From positions 1 to 7,562 of the forward strand of contig JAEVZQ010000084.1 of NCBI GenBank assembly GCA_023392135.1: a DNA stretch of 7,562 bases, given 5' to 3'. The notes beneath the pieces were generated by a model that was not told where the DNA came from, searched no databases, and was given only the letters and a program-made list of their open reading frames with translations. Below are positions 1 to 6,466 of this stretch, piece by piece; the first letter of the stretch is position 1; the number at the start of each line of letters is the position of its first letter. Both the position numbers and the translations under genes were made by a program. The stretch comes from Pseudomonadota bacterium (GTDB taxonomy: Bacteria > Pseudomonadota > Alphaproteobacteria > Rhizobiales > Hyphomicrobiaceae).

Positions 1-433
1 CCGTTACGACGGTCAGGTTCACGACCGTGTAGGACGCGAGCACGCGGCCCCGGGTTTCCAGGGTTGATGCACCGCAAAGCCAGCTCTCGATCCCCATGAA
101 CAGCCCGGCAAAGCAGAGGCCGTTCAGGGCTCGTAGCATCGACCACGCAACGGGCTCCGTCCAGATCGCGTGCAGCAGCGGCGTGATGGTGACGATAGCC
201 GTGAATGCGACGAACGCGCGGATGTGGCCCACGCGGGCGATTACGATCGGCCCGAGCAGGCAACCTGCGACGAGGCCGGCATAATAGAATGAGCCGAGCA
301 GGCCGATTTCCAAATGCGAGAACTGTTCAACATCAGCGCGTACCGGGATCAGCACGCCGAGCAAGCCATTTCCCATCAAAAGGATCGCGGCGGCGATGAG
401 CAGCGCGGTGATGGGTCTGAGGAGGCCGGCCAT
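1..433 (-). CDS. MFS transporter (YcaD-like), N-terminal part only
   Basis: The minus strand reads 144 codons from an ATG at 433 to the window edge with no stop, so the C-terminal part lies outside. The product starts MAGLLRPITALLIAAAILLM and contains several hydrophobic stretches (about residues 8-30, 43-66, 72-90 and 97-118), as expected for the first membrane helices of a 12-helix major facilitator. Residues around 101-140 (RALNGLCFAGLFMGIESWL, then TRGRVLASYTVVNL) match the pattern of YcaD-type MFS permeases, where GLYMVIESWLN and a GRVxSxYM segment are typical. The likely role is inner-membrane export or import of an unknown small molecule; the substrate cannot be told. The gene follows the Nudix gene by 47 bases and may be co-transcribed with it. 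No strong ribosome site precedes the ATG; an in-frame TTG at 475-473 is a weaker alternative start. Confidence 0.87.
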   Translation of the reverse strand, partial: MAGLLRPITALLIAAAILLMGNGLLGVLIPVRADVEQFSHLEIGLLGSFYYAGLVAGCLLGPIVIARVGHIRAFVAFTAIVTITPLLHAIWTEPVAWSMLRALNGLCFAGLFMGIESWLCGASTLETRGRVLASYTVVNLTVVT

Positions 434-480
434 GGGGCTTCGCTGGTCTGCGCGGAATTTGCGCTGTTGAGGCAACTTGA

Positions 481-891
481 TCAGCTTGTTGCCATACGAG
501 AGGCATCGGCCAGGATTTTGGCGTGATCGAAGGCCAGCGGCAATGTGCGCCAGTCGGCAACCCAGTGGGCTGCCGCCGGGTCGTCTCCCGCTTCCACCAT
601 ACTAAAGCGAACGCGCGTGAGATACACGACGGAGGCCGTGTGCCCCCTCGGATCGCGCTTCGGGTCCGAGTAGACACCGACGAGCGTCAGCCGGCCCGCC
701 TTGACGCCGGTCTCCTCCATGAGCTCCCGCCGGCAGGCGTCCTCGACCGTTTCACCGACATCCACGAAGCCGCCAGGCAGCGCGAGGCGCCCTTTGAACG
801 GCTCGTTCTTCCGTTCGATGAGCAGCACTTCACTACGCGGATTGAATACGACGCAGTCGACGGTCAGCAGCGGCGTTTTGGGCGGAGGCAC
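481..891 (-). CDS. Nudix hydrolase (ADP-ribose pyrophosphatase-like)
   Basis: This is a small cytoplasmic pyrophosphohydrolase that cleaves nucleoside diphosphates linked to another group. The full Nudix box GX5EX7REUXEEXGU is present: it starts at the second Gly of LPGGFVDVGE and ends with RELMEETGV, at about residues 41-63 from the GTG start. The following segment YSDPKRDPRGHTASVVYL resembles the SDP-RDPRGH pattern of ADP-ribose pyrophosphatase-like members, so NDP-sugars or ADP-ribose are likelier substrates than dNTPs; this is inference. The start is uncertain. I chose the GTG at 891-889 (136 residues) because the fold begins soon after it (PPPKTPLLTVDCVVF). The frame stays open to a TTG at 984-982 (167 residues), which would overlap the oxidoreductase gene by 14 bases. 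Neither start has a strong Shine-Dalgarno. The gene is co-directional with the oxidoreductase before it and the MFS gene after it. Confidence 0.88.
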   Translation of the reverse strand: MPPPKTPLLTVDCVVFNPRSEVLLIERKNEPFKGRLALPGGFVDVGETVEDACRRELMEETGVKAGRLTLVGVYSDPKRDPRGHTASVVYLTRVRFSMVEAGDDPAAAHWVADWRTLPLAFDHAKILADASRMATS

Positions 892-970
892 GATTGCAAG
901 TCCGTGAAGCGAGTGGTCTCGGGTGGGTCCACCCCTCGCCTTTGCGGGAGGGATGGAGGAGTTTGAAGGG

Positions 971-3900
971 TTATTCCGCTGCAAGCTTAACCGGCGCCGG
1001 ATTACTGAACGCTTGCAGCAGCTCGGCTTCGCGGCCCTTGGCGGCCTTGTAGTTCGCCAGCTTCACGTGGCCGAAGCCTTTGATCTCCAGAGGCAGCTCG
1101 GCGAGTGCAACTGCGATTCCGTGATTGCCACCATCGAGCCGCGCGGCGATGTTATCCAGCAGACGCTCGTAATCGGCGATCATCTGACGCTCGAGCTTGC
1201 GCTCGCCCGAATAGCCGAATACGTCCCATTTCGTGCCGCGCAGCTTCTTGCCCTTGGCCAGCAGGCGGAACACCGGGAGCATCCAGCCGCCGAGGCGGAT
1301 CTTGCGCGGATGGCCGGTCGCCTTGTCCCTGTAGAACCGGGAAAGGATCGGGGGCGCGAGGTAAAACTCCATCGCGCGCACACCCTCGAATTGTTCATTC
1401 ACCTGCCGCTGGAAGGCTCCGTCCGCAAAAAGCCGAGCGACCTCGTATTCATCCTTATAGGCCAGCAGCTTGTGGTAAGCGCGGGCGACCACCATGGCGA
1501 GCCCTGACCGGCCGGGCGCCTTCTCCTTCTCCACGTCGGCGATCCAGGCAACCTTTGCCCGATAGTGGGATGCCAGCTCTTCATCCTGGTAGGCCGCGAG
1601 CTGACGAGCGCGGAAGGCGACGAGGCCGTCCAGTGTCTCGGGCTGGCGGACATGCTGGTCGACGGGCTTTGCGACGTTGTCGACCGCTGTTTTGTCGTAG
1701 GCCGCGAGACGGCCGAGCCGGAAAGCCGAGCGGTTCATATCGACGGCAGCGCCGTTGAGCACGATCGCCTGCTCGATGGCAGCCGCGCCGATCGGCACGT
1801 AGCCGAGCTGATAAGCGTAGCCGAGCAGAAACATGTTCGATGCGATCGAATCGCCGAACAGCTTCACTGCGTACTCATAGGCGTCGAATGTGTAGAGCGC
1901 CCCTTTCCGCACGCGCTCGGCGATGGCCTGCAGTAGACGGTCTCCCGGCACCACAAGCTTCGGATTGCGCGTGAAATCGCCCGTGATCATCTCGTGGGTG
2001 GACACGACGACGGCGGTCTCGTCCGGCCGCATCGTCTCCAGGATCTTGTTCGATGCCGTAACGACGAGGTCGCCACCGAGCACGAGGTCGGCATTGGCGA
2101 CCCCGATGCGGATGGCGTGGATCTCCTCAGCCGTGCGCGCAACGCGCATGTGGCAGGCCACCGCGCCGCCCTTCTGCGCGAGGCCTGTCATCTCGATGCT
2201 GCCGAACCCCTTGCCCTCGATGTGTGCTGCCTGTCCGAGTACGGCGCTGATGGTGACGACGCCCGTGCCGCCGACGCCTGTGACGAGCATGGAGTAGGGC
2301 CCGTCGAGGCTCGGGGACGCCGGCTCCGGCAGGGAGGCAGCAAGCTCATCGAGCCGGCCGGTGCTGGAGGCGGCCCCCTTCGATTTCTTCACCTTGGCGC
2401 CGTGCAGCATGACAAAGCTCGGGCAGAAGCCCTCGATGCAGGAGAAGTCCTTGTTGCATGCCGACTGGTCGATGGCCCGCTTGCGGCCGAGCTCCGTCTC
2501 GTGCGGGACAACCGCGACGCAGTTGGATTTCTTCCCACAATCACCGCAGCCTTCGCAGACCTCGGGGTTGATGAAGATGCGCTTGTCGGGATCGGGGAAC
2601 GCGCCGCGCTTGCGGCGGCGGCGCTTTTCGGCGGCGCAGGTCTGATCGTAAATGAGCGCCGTCACGCCGTCCGTCTCGGCGAGCAACTTTTGCACGGCCA
2701 TCAGCTCGCGGCGATGGTGCGCCGTGACGCCGGAGGGCAGACCGTAGGATCCCTTGTACTTGTCCGGCTCGTCCGAGACCACCTCGACCCGTCGAACCCC
2801 TTCCGCCAGGAGCTGTCGCGCGATTTGCGGGACGCCGGCGCCTCCGTCGAGCTTCTGCCCGCCAGACATCGCGACGGCGTCGTTATAGAGGACCTTGAAG
2901 GTGATGTTCGTGCCGGCCGCCAGCGCAGCCCGGATGGCAAGGCTGCCTGAGTGAAGATACGTGCCGTCGCCGAGGTTCTGAAAGACATGATTGCGCTTCG
3001 AGAACGGCGCCTCGCCGATCCAGTTGGCGCCCTCGCCGCCCATCTGCGTGAAGCCTTCGGTCGAGCGGTCCATCCACTGGGCCATGTAGTGGCAGCCGAT
3101 ACCAGCGTAAGCCCGCATGCCCTCCGGCACGACCGTCGAAGAATTGTGCGGGCAGCCGGCGCAGAAGTAAGGCGTGCGCAGAAACGCTTCCGGTACTGAC
3201 GGCCGGTTGCCCTTCAGCTGCTTCAGCTCGGCGACTTTCGCCTTCAGGGTTTCGCCGCCAAGATTCCACCGGATCAGCCGCTCCCCGACCGCGATGGCGA
3301 CGTCGGTCGGCTCGAGGGCGCCCTTGGCGGGGAACAGAGATTGCTCGTTCTCGTTCTTCTTGCCGGTCACGCGCGGACGGTTCGGCGAAGCGAAAAGCTG
3401 CTCTTTCACCTGCGTTTCGATCAGCGAACGCTTCTCCTCGCCCACCATGATCGTGTCGAGGCCATTCGCGAAGTCGGCGACACCGCGCGGCTCCAGCGGC
3501 CAGACCATGCCAACCTTGTAGAGGCGGATGCCGAGCTCGTTCGCTTTCACCTCGTCGATGCCGAGCTCGTCGAAGGCCTGCCGCACATCGAGATAGCTCT
3601 TGCCCGTCGTGATGATCCCGAGCTTCGGCGCGGACCCACCACTTGTGACGATGCGATCGAGCTTGTTGGCGCGGGCGAAGGCGAGGATCGCGGGCAGCTT
3701 AAAATCATGCAGCCGCGCTTCCTTCGCGAGCGGCTGATCGTTGAGCCCGATGTTGAGGCCGTCCGGGGGCATCCGGAACTCGTCCTCGCTGGGGATGACC
3801 ACCTTCACGCGATCGGTCCGGCCGTCGACGGTCGCCGTGCTTTCGATGTTGTCCTTCACGCATTTGAGCGCGACCCATACGCCGGCGTAGCGCGACAGGG

Positions 3901-4462
3901 CGAAGCCGAGCAGCCCGTAGTCCAGGATCTCCTGGACGCCCGCCGGGTTGAGCACCGGGATCATCGCATCCACCATCGCGAACTCCGACTGGTGCGCGGA
4001 GGTGGAGCTTTCGCAGGTATGGTCGTCACCAAGGAGCGCCAGCACGCCGCCATGTCTGGAGGTTCCGGCATGGTTGGCATGGCGGAACACGTCGCCGGTG
4101 CGGTCGACGCCGGGGCCCTTGCCGTACCAGATGCCGAAGACGCCGTCGTACTTGCCCTCGCCTCTGAGCTCAGCCTGCTGTGAGCCCCAGAGAGCGGTGG
4201 CGGCCAGGTCCTCGTTGAGGCCTGGGTGAAAGCGGATGTTGTGCGGGTCGAGGATGGAGCGCGCGCGCAAGAAAGCGCCTTCGAGCGCCGCGATCGGCGA
4301 GCCGCGATAACCTGTGACGTAACCAGCAGTATTCAGCCCGGCTTGCTGGTCGCGGACATGCTGCATCAGCGCCAGCCGGACGATGGCCTGGGTTCCTGTC
4401 AGGATCTGCCGCGTCTCGTTGAGATCGAACTTGTCACTCAGACTGACTGCGCGCTTCGGCAT
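971..4462 (-). CDS. Fused indolepyruvate:ferredoxin oxidoreductase family protein
   Basis: This 1163-residue protein is an intact fusion of the alpha/beta (IorA-like) and gamma (IorB-like) parts of a 2-oxoacid:ferredoxin oxidoreductase. The family oxidatively decarboxylates arylpyruvates or other 2-oxoacids to acyl-CoA using thiamine diphosphate and passes electrons to ferredoxin. In order: an N-terminal pyruvate-oxidoreductase-like domain (about 10-250, with GYRGSP near 51-56); FCAGCPHNSS at about 433-442; a thiamine diphosphate motif from GDG at 498-500 to YND at 526-528; an iron-sulfur segment with Cys 636, 639, 642, 648, 669, 675 and 680; the gamma domain beginning with GVGGTG at 729-734; and a DUF6537-like C-terminal region (about 910-1150). 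The start is the ATG at 4462, preceded by GAGGTG at good spacing. An open GTG at 4501 would add 13 Arg-rich residues and looks spurious. No ferredoxin gene or Lrp-type regulator is in the window. The physiological substrate is not fixed by sequence. Confidence 0.95.
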   Translation of the reverse strand: MPKRAVSLSDKFDLNETRQILTGTQAIVRLALMQHVRDQQAGLNTAGYVTGYRGSPIAALEGAFLRARSILDPHNIRFHPGLNEDLAATALWGSQQAELRGEGKYDGVFGIWYGKGPGVDRTGDVFRHANHAGTSRHGGVLALLGDDHTCESSTSAHQSEFAMVDAMIPVLNPAGVQEILDYGLLGFALSRYAGVWVALKCVKDNIESTATVDGRTDRVKVVIPSEDEFRMPPDGLNIGLNDQPLAKEARLHDFKLPAILAFARANKLDRIVTSGGSAPKLGIITTGKSYLDVRQAFDELGIDEVKANELGIRLYKVGMVWPLEPRGVADFANGLDTIMVGEEKRSLIETQVKEQLFASPNRPRVTGKKNENEQSLFPAKGALEPTDVAIAVGERLIRWNLGGETLKAKVAELKQLKGNRPSVPEAFLRTPYFCAGCPHNSSTVVPEGMRAYAGIGCHYMAQWMDRSTEGFTQMGGEGANWIGEAPFSKRNHVFQNLGDGTYLHSGSLAIRAALAAGTNITFKVLYNDAVAMSGGQKLDGGAGVPQIARQLLAEGVRRVEVVSDEPDKYKGSYGLPSGVTAHHRRELMAVQKLLAETDGVTALIYDQTCAAEKRRRRKRGAFPDPDKRIFINPEVCEGCGDCGKKSNCVAVVPHETELGRKRAIDQSACNKDFSCIEGFCPSFVMLHGAKVKKSKGAASSTGRLDELAASLPEPASPSLDGPYSMLVTGVGGTGVVTISAVLGQAAHIEGKGFGSIEMTGLAQKGGAVACHMRVARTAEEIHAIRIGVANADLVLGGDLVVTASNKILETMRPDETAVVVSTHEMITGDFTRNPKLVVPGDRLLQAIAERVRKGALYTFDAYEYAVKLFGDSIASNMFLLGYAYQLGYVPIGAAAIEQAIVLNGAAVDMNRSAFRLGRLAAYDKTAVDNVAKPVDQHVRQPETLDGLVAFRARQLAAYQDEELASHYRAKVAWIADVEKEKAPGRSGLAMVVARAYHKLLAYKDEYEVARLFADGAFQRQVNEQFEGVRAMEFYLAPPILSRFYRDKATGHPRKIRLGGWMLPVFRLLAKGKKLRGTKWDVFGYSGERKLERQMIADYERLLDNIAARLDGGNHGIAVALAELPLEIKGFGHVKLANYKAAKGREAELLQAFSNPAPVKLAAE

Positions 4463-4466
4463 TGGG

Positions 4467-4472
4467 CACCTC
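4467..4472 (-). promoter_or_regulatory. Ribosome binding site deciding the oxidoreductase start
   Basis: On the minus strand GAGGTG lies just upstream of the ATG at 4462, with the GAGG core six bases from the codon. It supports this start over the GTG at 4501. Confidence 0.7.
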
Positions 4473-4521
4473 GGAATTGGGCGTCGACGCAGTGTTCGCA
4501 CATCGACCCGGCCCCGACTAG

Positions 4522-4536
4522 GTCAGTATTGCTGAC
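4522..4536. promoter_or_regulatory. Palindrome upstream of the oxidoreductase gene (possible operator)
   Basis: GTCAG, five bases (TATTG), then CTGAC form a perfect 5-5-5 inverted repeat about 60 bases upstream of the oxidoreductase start. The inner part TCAG-N5-CTGA fits the loose T-N11-A pattern of LysR-type sites. It sits just downstream of a weak promoter candidate at 4541-4569. A regulator-binding role is inference; short palindromes of this size also arise by chance. Confidence 0.3.
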
Positions 4537-4540
4537 GTAA

Positions 4541-4569
4541 TCCATACGCGAGTAACGCCGAACGAGCAA
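4541..4569 (-). promoter_or_regulatory. Weak sigma-70-like promoter candidate for the oxidoreductase gene
   Basis: On the minus strand TTGCTC (4569-4564) and TATGGA (4546-4541) are separated by 17 bases. Each matches the consensus hexamer at only three positions. The placement, about 80 bases upstream of the start codon and directly before the palindrome at 4522-4536, is sensible, but the match alone is weak. Confidence 0.2.
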
Positions 4570-4604
4570 ACGCCAGCAGTTAGCCAGCATCTGATCTCTT
4601 GAAT

Positions 4605-4657
4605 GTTGGTTGTAACGGGCTTGGATGCAACCAACTGTCTGTGCACTGCAACGAACT
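4605..4657. repeat. Three CAACNAAC half-sites in the gap before the oxidoreductase gene
   Basis: GTTGGTTG at 4605-4612 and CAACCAAC at 4628-4635 form a perfect 8-bp inverted repeat with a 15-base spacer. A third copy, CAACGAAC, lies at 4649-4656, inside a 10-base direct repeat GCAACCAACT / GCAACGAACT whose starts (4627 and 4648) are exactly 21 bases apart. Spacing near two helical turns is what cooperative regulator binding would give. As RNA the inverted pair could form a hairpin, but no T-run follows it on either strand, so it does not look like an intrinsic terminator. Confidence 0.3.
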
Positions 4658-4660
4658 CAG

Positions 4661-4678
4661 GGCCTTTCAGCTCAGGCC
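4661..4678 (-). other. Small hairpin overlapping the stop of the TakP-like gene
   Basis: GGCCT (4661-4665) and AGGCC (4674-4678) pair across an 8-base loop that contains most of the stop codon (4674-4672). No run of T follows on the minus strand. It may be a weak 3' end structure or chance. Confidence 0.2.
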
Positions 4679-5715
4679 ATCGGGTCCGGCGTTTGGACCT
4701 GCCTGCTGAACCCTAAGTAGCTGTCCCGAATGCGCCTGTCATCAGGTGAGCTCGTGCCGATTTCATCGATCAGGGCCGATGTTGCACGATCGATTGCATT
4801 TGTGAGCGTCGCAGGGAGATTGCTGACCTCCAGGTCTGGCATGGCTCCGATGGCCTGCTCTGCGATCCGTGCGTGGGCAAGCAATTCGGCCGATGAAACA
4901 GCCAGCTCGTGTGCGGCAAGATTTTCGAGCGCCAGCCGCATGGAAGACTCCAGGCGCTCCCAAAGCGCGAGCCGCACATTCAGCGCGATTGTCGTGCCTT
5001 TGCGATGAATGCCGCCGCTGTAGAGATGTGCTGCCGATTGCGGCAGGCGGAGCATCAGGCCCGCGAGTAGGTTGCCCCATTCCACTGCGGCGAGCTCTCG
5101 CTTCGCCAGTGCGTCACTCAATCGAGACGGGGGCAATTGGCGCGGGCTGGCCCCCAGATTGCTGGCGACCGACGCGCCAAGCCCCGTTACCGCGACAGAG
5201 GCGCCGACCAGATCCGTAGCACTCCAGATAGGACGGCTGGCCCACAGTCCGGGGCTCTTGCCCGTATGACCAGCGAGCAGCGGCTTGAAGCCATGGCGCG
5301 CCGCAAGATCGTCCCAAAGCATCTGGCCGCCGCCAGCAACGAGCCACGCCTGGAACTGGGCTGATTCGAGCCCGTACGACCCAGGCAGGCCGCCGAAGAA
5401 AGCAAAGGCGGGCTCCTGCTCGACGGAAATGGGTCCGAACGTCAGATCTGCCTCCTCGGAGGCCTCGACCGCCACGACGCGGCATCTGTCGCCAAGCACC
5501 TGGTCGAGCCGAATGCGCATGCGCTGAGCGGCATCGCCGAACACCGGCACGTCGGCCTCCCAAGCCGTCGCGAACGTCAGCTCGAGGGTGCCGCGGGAGA
5601 GTGCCGGCGCGGCTGGCTTATCGATATCAGCTCCTGCAAGCGCCGGCGGGGATGACAGGGCAAGGCCCGATCCGGCGGCCACGGTCGTCGTCTTCAGAAA
5701 AGTTCTGCGGTCCAT
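4672..5715 (-). CDS. Divergent TakP/DctP-like TRAP solute-binding protein
   Basis: This 347-residue protein is probably periplasmic. The leader is Tat-like: MDRRTFLKTTTVAAGSGLAL with twin Arg, then a likely cleavage after PALA near residue 27. The body aligns by eye with TakP-type TRAP binding proteins for 2-oxoacids: LTFATAWEADVP near 46, AWLVAGGGQMLWDDL near 123-137, LAGHTG near 147-152, DLVGA near 168, and AAVEW at 209-213. Several ligand positions differ from that family: the Arg of the usual GLKxR segment is Ala175, the Gln after NTG is Ser154, and the Glu of GWWE is Arg238; only Glu212-Trp213 stay. A segment of roughly 20 residues is also missing between VVAVEAS and ADLTFG in the first lobe. 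The start is the ATG at 5715, behind GGGGAGGG at five bases; the open frame up to 5787 lacks such support. No permease gene is near. It follows the thioredoxin-fold gene by 90 bases. Family is fairly sure; ligand unknown. Confidence 0.8.
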   Translation of the reverse strand: MDRRTFLKTTTVAAGSGLALSSPPALAGADIDKPAAPALSRGTLELTFATAWEADVPVFGDAAQRMRIRLDQVLGDRCRVVAVEASEEADLTFGPISVEQEPAFAFFGGLPGSYGLESAQFQAWLVAGGGQMLWDDLAARHGFKPLLAGHTGKSPGLWASRPIWSATDLVGASVAVTGLGASVASNLGASPRQLPPSRLSDALAKRELAAVEWGNLLAGLMLRLPQSAAHLYSGGIHRKGTTIALNVRLALWERLESSMRLALENLAAHELAVSSAELLAHARIAEQAIGAMPDLEVSNLPATLTNAIDRATSALIDEIGTSSPDDRRIRDSYLGFSRQVQTPDPMA

Positions 5716-5720
5716 GACAG

Positions 5721-5728
5721 CCCTCCCC
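5721..5728 (-). promoter_or_regulatory. Ribosome binding site of the TakP-like gene
   Basis: GGGGAGGG on the minus strand lies five bases before the ATG at 5715. It fixes this start over upstream in-frame codons and places the Tat leader at the very N-terminus. Confidence 0.7.
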
Positions 5729-5746
5729 GCATCGCGTTTCCGATGC
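5729..5746 (-). promoter_or_regulatory. Hairpin touching the ribosome site of the TakP-like gene
   Basis: On the minus strand GCATCG, a six-base loop GAAACG, and CGATGC form a perfect 6-bp stem that ends directly at the GGGGAGGG ribosome site. It lies in the 90-base gap after the thioredoxin-fold gene. It could set the relative translation of the two genes or protect a processed 5' end; both roles are inference. Confidence 0.35.
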
Positions 5747-5805
5747 TCACCGCCCGGCATCAAACCCGAACAGGGGCCATCTGACAATGCCTCGAGCCGC
5801 GGGGA

Positions 5806-6195
5806 TCAGTTGGCAGCGAGCATATGGCCAATAAGCTGCTGGAACGACCCTGGGCCGGTATACCCCGTGATCCGGCCAGCCTCCCGGCCATCAACAAGCA
5901 GGACGGCCGTTGGCACGATCGTCAGCGGACCGGAGAGCGCGGGCTCCAATAGCCCTGCCTCGTTCACATCGACGAATCGGATCGGCACCTCGGAGTGGCC
6001 GGGCTCTTGGTATCCAGGGAGAACGTCACGGCGGAACAGGCGGCAATAGACGCAATCGGCGGTCTCGAAGACGACCAGCTCGCGGATGGGTGTAGCGGGC
6101 GGCGTTTCCCTGGAAGCCGGCGCCGTCAGCGCGCCAAGCGTCGCTCCGGCCGCCACTGCCGCGAAAATCAGGACTAAGAATCGGCCGCGTGACAC
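5806..6195 (-). CDS. Membrane-anchored or exported thioredoxin-fold protein (SoxS-like)
   Basis: This is a 129-residue protein with one hydrophobic N-terminal segment (about residues 4-24, RFLVLIFAAVAAGATLGALT) that would export it or anchor it facing the periplasm. A thioredoxin-like domain follows: strand ELVVFE, then DCVYC with Cys48 and Cys51 as the CXXC pair, strand IRFVDV, and a TIVPTAVLLVDGREAGRITGY segment whose Pro95 is the expected cis-proline. The pattern resembles the SoxS/SoxW group of small periplasmic thioredoxins, so a disulfide-reducing role in the envelope is likely; the partner is unknown. I chose the GTG at 6195, which has GGGAGG just upstream. A TTG at 6213 would add six residues but has no such site. 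No sox genes are visible. The gene heads the minus-strand pair with the TakP-like protein, facing the plus-strand TRAP operon. Confidence 0.82.
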   Translation of the reverse strand: MSRGRFLVLIFAAVAAGATLGALTAPASRETPPATPIRELVVFETADCVYCRLFRRDVLPGYQEPGHSEVPIRFVDVNEAGLLEPALSGPLTIVPTAVLLVDGREAGRITGYTGPGSFQQLIGHMLAAN

Positions 6196-6242
6196 GCCCC
6201 CTCCCTGCGCCAATCGCGTTTGCTGATCTGGCTTGCAGCCCC

Positions 6243-6274
6243 GGCGATAATTAACCAGAGGTTAACGGATCGCC
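6243..6274. promoter_or_regulatory. Nested inverted repeat, candidate operator
   Basis: Inner arms TTAACC (6251-6256) and GGTTAA (6260-6265) flank a three-base centre AGA. Outer arms GGCGAT (6243-6248) and ATCGCC (6269-6274) flank the inner pair at two and three bases. All four arms are perfect. The element is 48 bases upstream of the thioredoxin-fold start and about 208 upstream of the plus-strand binding protein. An isolated GGTTAA recurs at 6294-6299. The symmetry suggests a dimeric regulator acting on the minus-strand operon or both; the regulator is not in the window. Confidence 0.4.
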
Positions 6275-6333
6275 AGTTCTGAAGTGAACACGTGGTTAAG
6301 GAGGGTTTCGGAACGGAGCCAAAGGACCGTGTC

Positions 6334-6347
6334 GGCCCCGGCGGGCC
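6334..6347. repeat. GC-rich inverted repeat in the divergent promoter region
   Basis: GGCCC and GGGCC pair across CGGC. No T-run follows on either strand, so it does not read as a terminator. In such GC-rich DNA this may be chance. Confidence 0.2.
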
Positions 6348-6466
6348 TGCCCTTCCGCTTCATACCTTTCAGCTTCTCGATTGTCGCTGAACCATAGTGT
6401 ACGAATCGAGGTCCGCGACCGCACAGGAGAGGCGGCGCAGTGCAATTTGGAACGCGATCAAGAGCT

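Noticed and set aside
921..934. Inverted repeat GGGTGG-GT-CCACCC between the oxidoreductase and Nudix core, considered as a terminator
   Set aside because: The loop is only two bases, no T-run follows on the minus strand, and the stretch may be coding if the TTG start is used.
523..966. 147-codon plus-strand open frame opposite the Nudix gene
   Set aside because: The Nudix box on the minus strand is complete, and this frame only mirrors it.
3527..3570. Two copies of a 14-base direct repeat exactly 30 bases apart
   Set aside because: It encodes two ELGI segments of the oxidoreductase in frame; the rest of the 30-base unit does not repeat, so it is protein sequence and not a repeat element.
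1994..4183. Long plus-strand open frames (318 and 280 codons) opposite the oxidoreductase gene
   Set aside because: They lie fully inside a gene with clear domains on the other strand, read as Arg/Ala/Asp-rich GC-driven sequence, and show no family motif.
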